DNA of 6,659 nt from positions 5,375 through 12,033 of the forward strand of contig JAPPFU010000178.1 in NCBI GenBank assembly GCA_028875085.1, written 5' to 3'. Of the stretch, positions 1 to 6,449 are shown piece after piece. The notes under the pieces are model-generated. The model did no database searches. It was not told where the DNA came from and saw nothing but the letters and a program-made list of their open reading frames with translations. The number at the start of each line of letters is the position of its first letter. Position 1 is the first letter of the stretch. The position numbers were made by a program, and so were the translations under genes. Origin of the DNA: Chloroflexota bacterium. Its GTDB lineage: Bacteria > Chloroflexota > Dehalococcoidia > Lucifugimonadales > Australimonadaceae.

Positions 1-1099
1 CGCGGCGGATGGCGCCCGATTCGGCGAGGCGCTTGAGGGCGGAGACGGCCACGCCGCCTGCAGCCTCGGTGAAGATGCCCTCGGTGCGGGCGAGCAGTTT
101 GGCGCCCTCGGCGACCTCGTGCTCAGGCACGATAACGGCGGAGCCTTGGGACGCTTCGATGGTCTTGAGGGCGTAGTAGCCGTCGGCGGGGTTGCCGATG
201 GCGAGCGACTTGGCGACGCTCTTGGGCTTGACGGGCTTGATGATGAGGCGGCCGTCGGCGTAGGCCTCGGCGATGGGGGCGCAGCCTGCGGCCTGGGCGA
301 GGTGCATGCGGGTTTGCACGGGGCCGTCGATGAGGCCGGCGTCGGCGAATTCGTTCAAGCCCTTCCATATCTTGGTGAACATGGCGCCGGACGCGGCGGG
401 GGCGATGGCATGGGCGGGGGCGCGCCAGCCGAGTTGCTCGGCGGCCTCGTAGCCCAGCGTCTTGGAGCCGTCGGCGTAGAAAGGGCGCACGTTGATGTTC
501 ACGAACGCCCACGGGTAGCGGTCGGCCAGTTCGCTACAGAGGCGGTTCACGTCGTCGTAGGAGCCGTCGACGGCGACGATGGCGGCGTCGTAGATGGCCG
601 CGCCGAGCACCTTGCCGGCCTCGAGGTCGGCGGGGATGAAGACGTAGGCGTCCATCCCGGCGCGGGCGGCGTGGGCGGAGACGGCGCCCGCGAGGTTGCC
701 GGTGGAGGCGCAGGCGATGGTCTTGAAGCCGAACTCCAATGCCTTGGCCGACGCCACCGCCACGACCCGGTCCTTGAAGGAGTAGGAGGGGTTCACGCTG
801 TCGTTCTTGATGTAAAGCTCGTCCAGGCCCAACTCGCCGGCGAGGTTGCGGGAGCGAATCAACGGCGTGAAGCCCGCGTTGATGTCGATGCGGGGGTTGT
901 AGTCGGCGGGGAGGAAGTCGGCGTAGCGCCACATGCTCCGCGGGCCAGCCTCGATGCGCTCGCGGGAGGCGGCGCGGTTGATGGCGTCGTAGTCGTAGAC
1001 GACCTCAAGGGGGCCGAAGCAGAATTCGCAGACGTTGAGGGGCTCGACGGGGTACTCGCGGGAGCACTCGCGGCAGCGGAGCGAAAGCACGTGCGCCAC
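1..1099 (-). CDS. thrC: threonine synthase, C-terminus missing (runs off left edge)
   Basis: PLP-dependent threonine synthase, which converts O-phosphohomoserine to threonine and phosphate in the last step of cytoplasmic threonine biosynthesis. Reading the minus strand from a GTG at 1099-1097 gives 366 residues with no stop before the window edge. A four-cysteine zinc ribbon sits at the N-terminus (C9, C12, C24, C27), as in the longer archaeal, actinobacterial and Chloroflexota-type enzymes. The fold type II PLP core follows. The motif NPSYSFKDR places the Schiff-base lysine at K109, and ASTGNLAGAV is the phosphate-cradling loop. An upstream GGAGG (minus strand, 1109-1105) lies five bases before the GTG and supports that start. 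Relatives of this class are around 390-420 residues (from memory), so probably only the last few dozen residues are missing. It is divergent from the heat-shock operon. Cysteate synthase and diaminopropionate ammonia-lyase are relatives, but the combination of zinc ribbon and SFKDR lysine favours ThrC. Confidence 0.93.
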   Translation of the reverse strand, partial: MAHVLSLRCRECSREYPVEPLNVCEFCFGPLEVVYDYDAINRAASRERIEAGPRSMWRYADFLPADYNPRIDINAGFTPLIRSRNLAGELGLDELYIKNDSVNPSYSFKDRVVAVASAKALEFGFKTIACASTGNLAGAVSAHAARAGMDAYVFIPADLEAGKVLGAAIYDAAIVAVDGSYDDVNRLCSELADRYPWAFVNINVRPFYADGSKTLGYEAAEQLGWRAPAHAIAPAASGAMFTKIWKGLNEFADAGLIDGPVQTRMHLAQAAGCAPIAEAYADGRLIIKPVKPKSVAKSLAIGNPADGYYALKTIEASQGSAVIVPEHEVAEGAKLLARTEGIFTEAAGGVAVSALKRLAESGAIRR

Positions 1100-1104
1100 A
1101 GCGC

Positions 1105-1109
1105 CCTCC
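1105..1109 (-). promoter_or_regulatory. ribosome binding site of threonine synthase
   Basis: GGAGG on the minus strand, five bases before the GTG at 1099. It decides the start: no ATG with a comparable Shine-Dalgarno sequence lies nearby in frame, and the zinc-ribbon cysteines begin only eight residues downstream. Confidence 0.7.
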
Positions 1110-1152
1110 TTCTCTACCCTTCGCGCGCCAAAGTACGCGGCGGCTGGGGCGC

Positions 1153-1182
1153 ATGGTAGCGCGCGGAGCGGCGCATCGTCAA
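1153..1182 (-). promoter_or_regulatory. predicted sigma70-type promoter of threonine synthase
   Basis: On the minus strand a -35 box TTGACG (1182-1177) and a -10 box TACCAT (1158-1153) are separated by 18 bases. They match the TTGACA/TATAAT consensus at 5/6 and 4/6. Transcription would start near 1146, leaving a leader of roughly 47 bases before the GTG. I see no attenuator or riboswitch in that short leader. The call rests on pattern only. Confidence 0.55.
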
Positions 1183-1209
1183 GCAGGGCGGGGCGCGCGG
1201 AGGCGCAGG

Positions 1210-1230
1210 CTTGACAGCATAACGCTCAAG
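1210..1230 (+). promoter_or_regulatory. HAIR operator, predicted HspR binding site
   Basis: The arms CTTGACA (1210-1216) and GCTCAAG (1224-1230) are separated by exactly seven bases. The HspR-associated inverted repeat known from Streptomyces and Mycobacterium is CTTGAGT-N7-ACTCAAG. The left arm matches at 5 of 7 positions and the right arm at 6 of 7, with the exact N7 spacing. It lies about 57 bp upstream of the first gene of an operon that itself encodes an HspR homologue, so autoregulation is the natural reading. The left arm includes a TTGACA hexamer that could serve as the -35 box, which would let bound HspR block RNA polymerase directly. Confidence 0.8.
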
Positions 1231-1243
1231 GTTGTTGTATACT
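1211..1243 (+). promoter_or_regulatory. predicted promoter of the dnaJ-hspR-clpC operon
   Basis: A perfect TTGACA (1211-1216) and TATACT (1238-1243, 5/6 to the -10 consensus) lie upstream of the operon. Their separation is 21 bases, clearly longer than the usual 16-18, so the two hexamers may not form one promoter. A spacing of 18 is possible only with the poorer -10 candidate TTGTAT (1235-1240, 3/6). The TATACT start site would fall near 1250, about 37 bases before the first gene. The region is the only AT-rich stretch before the operon, so a promoter here is likely even though its exact boxes are uncertain. Confidence 0.5.
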
Positions 1244-1244
1244 G

Positions 1245-1257
1245 CGATGCAGCATCG
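1245..1257. repeat. small perfect palindrome between -10 box and gene start
   Basis: CGATGC and GCATCG flank a single A, forming a perfect 6-bp inverted repeat. It sits right after the TATACT hexamer, over the predicted transcription start. With a one-base loop it is not a stable RNA hairpin but could be a protein-binding dyad. It may also be chance in GC-rich DNA. Confidence 0.4.
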
Positions 1258-1286
1258 GGCGCAACCAAGCGCGGGCGAGGAGAGTG

Positions 1287-2162
1287 TTGGCCAAAGACTA
1301 CTACGGGTTGCTGGGGGTTGAGCGGGGCGCGTCGGAGAAGGACATCCGCACGGCGTACCGCCGCCTGGCGCGCCGCTACCACCCGGACGTAAACCCCGGC
1401 GACGCGGAGGCGGAGGCGCGGTTCAAGGAGGTGAACGAGGCGTATCAGACGCTGTCGGACGCCGACTCGCGCGCCAAGTACGACCGCTACGGGGCGGACT
1501 GGCGCAAGGCGTCCACCGAGCCCGGCAGCCCCTTCGACCGCCCCGGCCAGCAGACCTACCGGTGGTTCGGTGAAGGCGGGCAGCGCGGCGGCTTCAACAT
1601 CCGCGACCTGTTCGAGGGTTTCGCGCGGGGCGGGGCGCCCCCGTCGATGGAAGGGACGGTGCGCATCACGCTGGAGGAGGCCTACGCGGGGTGCAGCCGC
1701 GTGGTTACGCTGTCGCCCAATGGGGCGTCGGGGCCGAAGCGGGTGGAGGTGGACATCCCGGCAGGGGTAGACAGCGGTTCACGCGTTCACGTGGCGGGCA
1801 GAGCGAACGACGCGTTCGACCTGTACATCAACGTCGAGGTCGCGCCGCACGCGGTGTTCGAGCGGCGCGGCGACGACCTGGCGGCGGCGGTGAGCGTGCC
1901 GCTGACGGAGGCGGTGCTGGGCGGGGAGGTGGAGGCGCCCACTATCAAGGGCGGGAAGGTGGCGCTGACCGTTCCGGCCGAAACGCAGAATGGCCGAACC
2001 TTCAGGCTGAAGGGGCAGGGCATGCCGCGGCGGGGCGACAGGGGCTACGGAGACCTGCTGGCGACGGTGAAGGTGGCGCTGCCGACGGGTCTGAGCGCGG
2101 AAGAGCGCGCACTGTTCGAGCGCCTGCGCGAGGGCCGCGCCGCCGGAACAGGCGCCCGCTAG
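1287..2162 (+). CDS. cbpA: DnaJ family co-chaperone, class B (CbpA-like)
   Basis: J-domain co-chaperone that stimulates DnaK ATP hydrolysis and delivers unfolded clients in the cytoplasm. From a TTG start it has 291 residues. The J-domain occupies about 3-68 with the HPD motif at 32-34. A Gly/Phe-rich linker runs to about 121 and includes DLFEGF. Two C-terminal beta-sandwich substrate-binding domains follow, ending with the family pattern KGQGMPRRG...GDLLATVKV. There are no CxxCxGxG zinc-finger repeats and only one cysteine was seen, so this is class B rather than canonical DnaJ. A GTG at 1284 also opens the frame, but AGGAG (1278-1282) is only one base from it and four from the TTG. The TTG also gives the typical MAKDYY beginning. 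It is first in the operon, 18 bases before hspR. No dnaK or grpE lies in the window, so its DnaK partner must be encoded elsewhere. Confidence 0.92.
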   Translation: MAKDYYGLLGVERGASEKDIRTAYRRLARRYHPDVNPGDAEAEARFKEVNEAYQTLSDADSRAKYDRYGADWRKASTEPGSPFDRPGQQTYRWFGEGGQRGGFNIRDLFEGFARGGAPPSMEGTVRITLEEAYAGCSRVVTLSPNGASGPKRVEVDIPAGVDSGSRVHVAGRANDAFDLYINVEVAPHAVFERRGDDLAAAVSVPLTEAVLGGEVEAPTIKGGKVALTVPAETQNGRTFRLKGQGMPRRGDRGYGDLLATVKVALPTGLSAEERALFERLREGRAAGTGAR

Positions 2163-2180
2163 CGCGGAGGAGGCGAGAGC

Positions 2181-2522
2181 ATGGCGCGCTACCGCATCGA
2201 CATAACTGCCGCGTTCAGCGAGGCCGCCGACGAGCCGGCCTTCGTCATCAGCGTTGCGTCGCGCCTGGTCGGCGTTCACGCTCAGACGCTGCGAACCTAC
2301 GAACGCCTGGGGCTGTTGGAGCCCGCGCGCTCGCCGGGCAACATCCGCCTCTATTCCGCCGCCGACGTTCAGCGCGCGCAGTGGATCCGCTCCCTCATCG
2401 AGGACCTGGGCATCAACCTGGCGGGGGTGGAGGTGATCATCCGCATGTCACAGCGCATCCAGCAGTTGGAGCAAGAAGTGCGCCGACTGGAGGCGGAGCG
2501 GGGGGCGCGCAGCCGCGCGTAG
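2181..2522 (+). CDS. hspR: HspR, MerR-family heat-shock repressor
   Basis: Transcriptional repressor of heat-shock genes that binds HAIR inverted repeats. In Streptomyces it uses DnaK as a co-repressor. The protein has 113 residues. The MerR winged helix-turn-helix contains the HspR hallmark HAQTLRTYERLGL (33-45), then RLYS (56-59) and GINLAGVEVI (77-86). A C-terminal heptad-like stretch at about 88-107 is likely a short dimerisation coiled coil. There is no metal- or drug-binding C-terminal domain, as expected for HspR and unlike MerR or SoxR. The ATG at 2181 is preceded by GGAGGAGG (2166-2173). The gene lies 18 bases after the J-protein gene and 26 bases before clpC, so all three should be co-transcribed from the HAIR-controlled promoter. 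GlnR/TnrA-type MerR proteins are the main alternative family, but the HAQTLR sequence and the context favour HspR. Confidence 0.92.
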   Translation: MARYRIDITAAFSEAADEPAFVISVASRLVGVHAQTLRTYERLGLLEPARSPGNIRLYSAADVQRAQWIRSLIEDLGINLAGVEVIIRMSQRIQQLEQEVRRLEAERGARSRA

Positions 2523-2548
2523 CGCAAGGCGAGCAGGGAGGAGAGCAC

Positions 2549-4993
2549 GTGACGACGTTCAAGCAGGAGGACTTCACCGAGCAGGCGCGGGACGCGATCG
2601 CCCGCTCCCACGACTTGGTGCGGACGATGCGCCACGCCGAGTGGGACGTGGAGCACGTCGTCCTGGCGCTGTTGGAGAAGGAGGACGGCGTGCCCGCCCA
2701 GACGCTGGCGGCGTTGGGGGCGGACGCGGCTCAGGCGCGCCGCGAGATCCAGAGCGTCCTCGACGCAACGCCCAAGCTCGCGCATCAGGCCGACCGCATC
2801 TCGCCCACGCCGCGCGTGATGCGCCTGCTGGAGGCGGCGCGGGACGAGGCGGGGCGCCTGCGCGACGACTTCATCGGCGTGGAGCACCTGCTCATCGCGG
2901 CGGTGACGGAGGAAGGGGGCGAGGCGGCGCGCATCCTGGCGCGGCACGGCGTAGAGCGCGAGCGCGTCTACCGCGCGCTCCAGGACATACGCGGCGCGCA
3001 CCGCGTAACCGACCCGCGCGCGGAGAGCCGCTACCGCACGTTGGAGCGCTACGCCATCGACCTGACGCAACTGGCCGCCCGAGGCGAGCTCGATCCGGTC
3101 ATCGGGCGCGAGGCGGAGATACGGCGGGTGATGCAGACGCTCAGCCGCCGCACGAAGAACAACCCTGTTGTCATCGGCGCAGCGGGCGTGGGAAAGACGG
3201 CCATCGCCGAGGGTTTGGCGCAGCGCATCGCCGCGGAGGACGTGCCGCAGGCGCTGCGGGGCAAGCGGGTGCTGGCGTTGGATATGGCGGCGCTGGTGGC
3301 CGGTTCGAAGTTTCGGGGCGAGTTCGAGGAGCGCCTCAAGGCGCTGATAGACGAGGTGAAGGAGGCGCGGCGCGAGGTGGTGCTGTTCATCGACGAACTC
3401 CACACGGTGGTCGGGGCTGGCGCAGCCGAGGGCAGTATCGACGCGGCGAACATCATGAAGCCTGCGCTGGCGCGCGGCGAGATGCAGGTGGTCGGCGCGA
3501 CCACACCCGACGAGTACCGCCGCCACATCGAGAAGGACGCCGCCCTCGCGCGGCGCTTCCAGCCCGTGTGGTTGGAGGAGCCGACGCCCGAGGAGACGGT
3601 GGAGATACTGCGCTGCCTCAAGCCCCGCTTCGAGGCGCACCACAAGGTGGCCTTCGCCGACGACGCCTTGACCGCCGCGGCCAACCTCAGCGCGCGCTAC
3701 ATCAGCGACCGCAGCCTGCCGGACAAGGCGGTGGACCTCATCGACGAAGCGGCTGCCAAGCTGCGCCTCGAGGCCGAGAGCCTGCCTCCGGACCTGCGGG
3801 AGAAGGAGCGGGAGTTGCGCCGCTTGCAAGACGAGGAGGAGGCCGCCGCGCAGCGCCAGGACTACGAGGGGGCAGCGCGCATCAAGGCCGAGCGCCTACG
3901 CGCGCAAGCCGAGTTCGACGTCGAGCGCGCCGCCTTCCCGGGCGCGGATGCCGACGCGCTCACCGTGGAGGCGGAGGACATCGCCGCCCTTATCGCCGCG
4001 TGGACGGGAATCCCTGCCACTCGCCTCCTCGAACAGGAGGCCGACCGCCTCGTCCACCTCGAGGAGCGGCTGCACGAGCGCGTCGTGGGTCAGGAGGAGG
4101 CGGTGCGCGCCGTCGCCGACGCCATCCGCCGCTCGCGTTCCGGCCTGCAAGACCCCAAGCGCCCCATCGGCTCCTTCATGTTCCTGGGGCCCACCGGGGT
4201 GGGCAAGACGGAGCTGGCGCGCGCGTTGGCGGCGCTGCTGTTCGACGACGAGCGGAACATGGTGCGCGTCGACATGTCGGAGTACGGCGAGCAGCACGCC
4301 GTCTCGCGCCTCATCGGGGCGCCGCCGGGCTACGTGGGCTACGACGAGGCGGGGCAGTTGACGGAGGCGGTGCGCCGCCGCCCGCACCGCGTTGTGCTGT
4401 TCGACGAGATCGAGAAGGCGCACCCCGACGTGTTCAACCTGCTGCTCCAAGTGCTGGAGGACGGACGGTTGACCGACGGGCACGGGCGGACGGTGGACTT
4501 CCGCAACACCATCGTGGTGATGACCTCCAACCTGGGCGCCGCCGACTACCGCAAGGCGGGCCTGGGCTTCCATGGCGCGCCGCGGGCGGCCAACGAGCAG
4601 CGCCACCGCGACGCGGTGTTCGAGGCGCTGAAGCGCGCCTTCGCGCCCGAGTTCCTGAACCGGGTGGACGAGTTCATCGTCTTCCACGAGTTGACCCGCG
4701 CCCAGATCGCGCAGATTGTGGGCATGCTCGCGGACGAGGTGCGCCGCCGCGTGGCCGACCGCAACATCGGCTTGCGGCTCACCGACACGGCCAAGGAGTG
4801 GCTGGCCGACCAGGGCTATGACCCGCTCTACGGAGCGCGTCCGCTGCGCCGCGCCGTGCAACGCTACGTGGAGAACGAACTGGCCAAGCGCATCATCGCA
4901 GGGGAGGTGCGGGACGGCGACGCGGTGCTGGTGGACGCGGGAGCGGACGGCCTCGCCTTCCGCGTGGAAGAGACCGCGCCTGTCGCGGGGTAG
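2549..4993 (+). CDS. clpC: ClpC-type AAA+ unfoldase, ATP-binding subunit of Clp protease
   Basis: Hexameric ATP-driven protein unfoldase/disaggregase, 814 residues from a GTG start with GGGAGGAG (2536-2543) five bases upstream. Two Clp N-terminal repeats lie in about the first 145 residues. The first AAA domain has Walker A GAAGVGKT (210-217) and Walker B VLFIDE (278-283). A short middle domain of about 55 residues (405-460) has a UVR-like helix around DYEGAARIKAERL. The second AAA domain has Walker A GPTGVGKT (547-554) and Walker B VVLFDE (615-620), followed by the ClpB D2-small C-terminal domain with YGARPLRRAVQ. ClpB would have a middle domain of roughly 120 residues, and the LGF tripeptide at 672-674 matches the ClpP-docking loop of ClpC/ClpA/ClpX. 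It is therefore probably a protease partner rather than a pure disaggregase, although automated annotation may label it ClpB. It is last in the HspR operon. I see no terminator hairpin after it. Confidence 0.9.
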   Translation: MTTFKQEDFTEQARDAIARSHDLVRTMRHAEWDVEHVVLALLEKEDGVPAQTLAALGADAAQARREIQSVLDATPKLAHQADRISPTPRVMRLLEAARDEAGRLRDDFIGVEHLLIAAVTEEGGEAARILARHGVERERVYRALQDIRGAHRVTDPRAESRYRTLERYAIDLTQLAARGELDPVIGREAEIRRVMQTLSRRTKNNPVVIGAAGVGKTAIAEGLAQRIAAEDVPQALRGKRVLALDMAALVAGSKFRGEFEERLKALIDEVKEARREVVLFIDELHTVVGAGAAEGSIDAANIMKPALARGEMQVVGATTPDEYRRHIEKDAALARRFQPVWLEEPTPEETVEILRCLKPRFEAHHKVAFADDALTAAANLSARYISDRSLPDKAVDLIDEAAAKLRLEAESLPPDLREKERELRRLQDEEEAAAQRQDYEGAARIKAERLRAQAEFDVERAAFPGADADALTVEAEDIAALIAAWTGIPATRLLEQEADRLVHLEERLHERVVGQEEAVRAVADAIRRSRSGLQDPKRPIGSFMFLGPTGVGKTELARALAALLFDDERNMVRVDMSEYGEQHAVSRLIGAPPGYVGYDEAGQLTEAVRRRPHRVVLFDEIEKAHPDVFNLLLQVLEDGRLTDGHGRTVDFRNTIVVMTSNLGAADYRKAGLGFHGAPRAANEQRHRDAVFEALKRAFAPEFLNRVDEFIVFHELTRAQIAQIVGMLADEVRRRVADRNIGLRLTDTAKEWLADQGYDPLYGARPLRRAVQRYVENELAKRIIAGEVRDGDAVLVDAGADGLAFRVEETAPVAG

Positions 4994-5022
4994 CGGGGTG
5001 GGAGGAGCCGTCGCTGCCAGAG

Positions 5023-5036
5023 TAGGATGCTATCCT
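5023..5036. repeat. short dyad with two -10-like hexamers upstream of the ATPase gene
   Basis: AGGAT (5024-5028) and ATCCT (5032-5036) form a perfect 5-bp inverted repeat around GCT, in the 79-bp gap after clpC. On the plus strand it contains TAGGAT and TATCCT, both of the TAnnnT type that could act as a -10 box. No convincing -35 box is visible upstream. It could be a promoter or operator for the ATPase/PIN-like pair, or chance. Confidence 0.25.
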
Positions 5037-5072
5037 GTGCTTAGCCCGCGCCTGAATCGCTAGGGAGCCGCT

Positions 5073-6446
5073 GTGAACGAGATCTGGCTCGAAAACTTTC
5101 GCTGCTTTCGCGAGAGGCAAACCGCTCGCCTCGCCCCTCTCACGCTGCTCGTAGGGGAAAACAGCACCGGCAAGACCTCCTTCCTCGCCATGATTCGGGC
5201 GCTCACCAGTTTCGCATACGGCTCTCTCGTCCCCGACTTCAAGGAGTCCCCATATGACCTGGGCAGCTTCGATGAGATAGCCCACCATCGCGGAGCGAAG
5301 GGTGGTCGGGCGGACTCGTTCGGTGCCGGGTTCTCTTCCTCTGCCATTAATGGCGATCAGGATCCATGGGGTTTCGACGTGGTGTTCCGCAGGGTGGGCA
5401 CAGCCCCTCTCCCTGCGAGCCGCAAGCATTCCCTTGGCAACGCTTGGGTCGCCGACACATGGCACGACAACTTCACGGTGCTCCATGCCACAGCAGCGAC
5501 GCGCAGAGGGAAGTGGCAGGCCTCCTTGGGTCGCCCGTTCCCCACATCAGACCCCGGTGAGCGTTGGAGGTTCTCGCACCTCCTTGTGAGAGCGGCATTG
5601 TCCACTGAACACGACCGACCGACTGAAGTTCAGTTCACTCCCGTCGGTGACTCTCCGCCCCTGAACGATGGCGATAGAGAGGAACTGCGTGCGCTGATGA
5701 GCCCGATGGCACTCGCACGCGTCTGGATGTTCCCCTTCGCCAGCGCTCCTGTCCGGTCAAAGCCTCGGCGCACCTACGATCCCGCGCGCGTCGCTTACGA
5801 CCCGGAAGGCGATTACGCGCCCATGTACCTCGCCGAACTCCACTCTGAGAACGCGGAGGCATGGGAGGAACTCAAGTCGAAGCTCGAATCCTTCGGTGTC
5901 GCAGCTGGCCTCTTCGATGAGATTTCCATCAGGCCGCTGGGGAAGCAGAGTGAGCCGTTCCAAGTGCAGGTGCGCAAGTACAGTGGCAGAGCCAAAGGCC
6001 CTTGGCGCAACCTCGTCGACGTGGGCTACGGTGTTAGCCAGGCGCTTCCCGTCTTGACCGAATTGTTCCGCCCAGATGCTGACACAAGGCACCGCAAGGT
6101 GTTCCTGCTCCAGCAGCCCGAAGTGCACCTGCACCCCAGCGCCCAAGCGGCGCTCGGAAGTCTCTTGGGTGAGGTCGCCAGCCGACAGCGCCAGTTGATT
6201 GTCGAAACCCACAGCGACCATCTGCTCGACCGCGTACGTATGGACATCAGGGATGGCGCCTCCAATCTGAGGCCGGAGGATGTCTCCATCCTCTTCTTCG
6301 AACGCGACAACCTTGATGTTCACATTCACCCGCTCCAAATAGACGAGCAAGGCAATCTGCTGGGCGCTCCGGAATCGTACCGCCGCTTCTTTATGGAAGA
6401 AGTGAATCGGTCGCTCTGGGGACGGCAGCCGGTTGGCGCAGCCTGA
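5073..6446 (+). CDS. OLD/RecF-like AAA ATPase with DUF3696-type C-terminus
   Basis: Predicted soluble ABC-type (SMC/RecF/OLD superfamily) ATPase of 457 residues; specific function unknown. The N-terminus NEIWLENFRCF leads into Walker A GENSTGKT (28-35). The early motif YDLGSFDEI is typical of the DUF3696 group as I remember it. A signature-like segment DVGYGVSQALPVL (316-328) precedes the Walker B region VFLLQQPEVHLHP (343-355), and the histidine switch is ETHSDHLL (378-385). The C-terminus (DVSILFFERD to YRRFFMEE) resembles DUF3696. There is no TOPRIM domain, unlike full OLD nucleases, so any nuclease activity would come from a partner. The Walker B acidic pair is replaced by QQ. The GTG start is supported by AGGGAG (5062-5067) five bases upstream. 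GC is visibly lower than in clpC (50% and 53% in two 60-base lines, against 68% and 70%). The PIN-like gene follows after three bases. A phage-defence role is inference only. Confidence 0.85.
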   Translation: MNEIWLENFRCFRERQTARLAPLTLLVGENSTGKTSFLAMIRALTSFAYGSLVPDFKESPYDLGSFDEIAHHRGAKGGRADSFGAGFSSSAINGDQDPWGFDVVFRRVGTAPLPASRKHSLGNAWVADTWHDNFTVLHATAATRRGKWQASLGRPFPTSDPGERWRFSHLLVRAALSTEHDRPTEVQFTPVGDSPPLNDGDREELRALMSPMALARVWMFPFASAPVRSKPRRTYDPARVAYDPEGDYAPMYLAELHSENAEAWEELKSKLESFGVAAGLFDEISIRPLGKQSEPFQVQVRKYSGRAKGPWRNLVDVGYGVSQALPVLTELFRPDADTRHRKVFLLQQPEVHLHPSAQAALGSLLGEVASRQRQLIVETHSDHLLDRVRMDIRDGASNLRPEDVSILFFERDNLDVHIHPLQIDEQGNLLGAPESYRRFFMEEVNRSLWGRQPVGAA

Positions 6447-6449
6447 GCG

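Noticed and set aside
119..1159. 346-residue plus-strand open frame overlapping threonine synthase
   Set aside because: Its translation is a low-complexity run of Gly, Val, Ala and Asp typical of the antisense of a high-GC gene. The minus strand encodes an obvious ThrC with zinc ribbon and PLP motif over the same bases.
1691..2548. 286-residue N-terminal extension of the ClpC open frame
   Set aside because: The extension overlaps cbpA and hspR in a different phase and is Gly/Arg-rich with no domain. The GTG at 2549 has a strong ribosome binding site and begins directly at the Clp N-domain.
2369..3829. 486-residue minus-strand open frame antisense to hspR and clpC
   Set aside because: Arg/Leu/Ala/His-rich shadow of clpC codons with no recognisable domain or ribosome binding site. 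Long antisense frames are expected at this GC.
2641..4821. 726-residue plus-strand open frame in another phase of clpC
   Set aside because: Composition is almost entirely Gly, Arg, Ala and Pro. The conserved Clp motifs are all in the other frame.
3896..4861. 321-residue minus-strand open frame antisense to the ClpC D2 domain
   Set aside because: Its His/Val/Leu/Arg-rich sequence is the reverse complement of conserved Clp motifs. It has no independent evidence.
4994..5072. Possible intrinsic terminator after clpC
   Set aside because: No GC-rich hairpin followed by a T-run is present. The only symmetry is the short AGGAT/ATCCT dyad without a U-tract.
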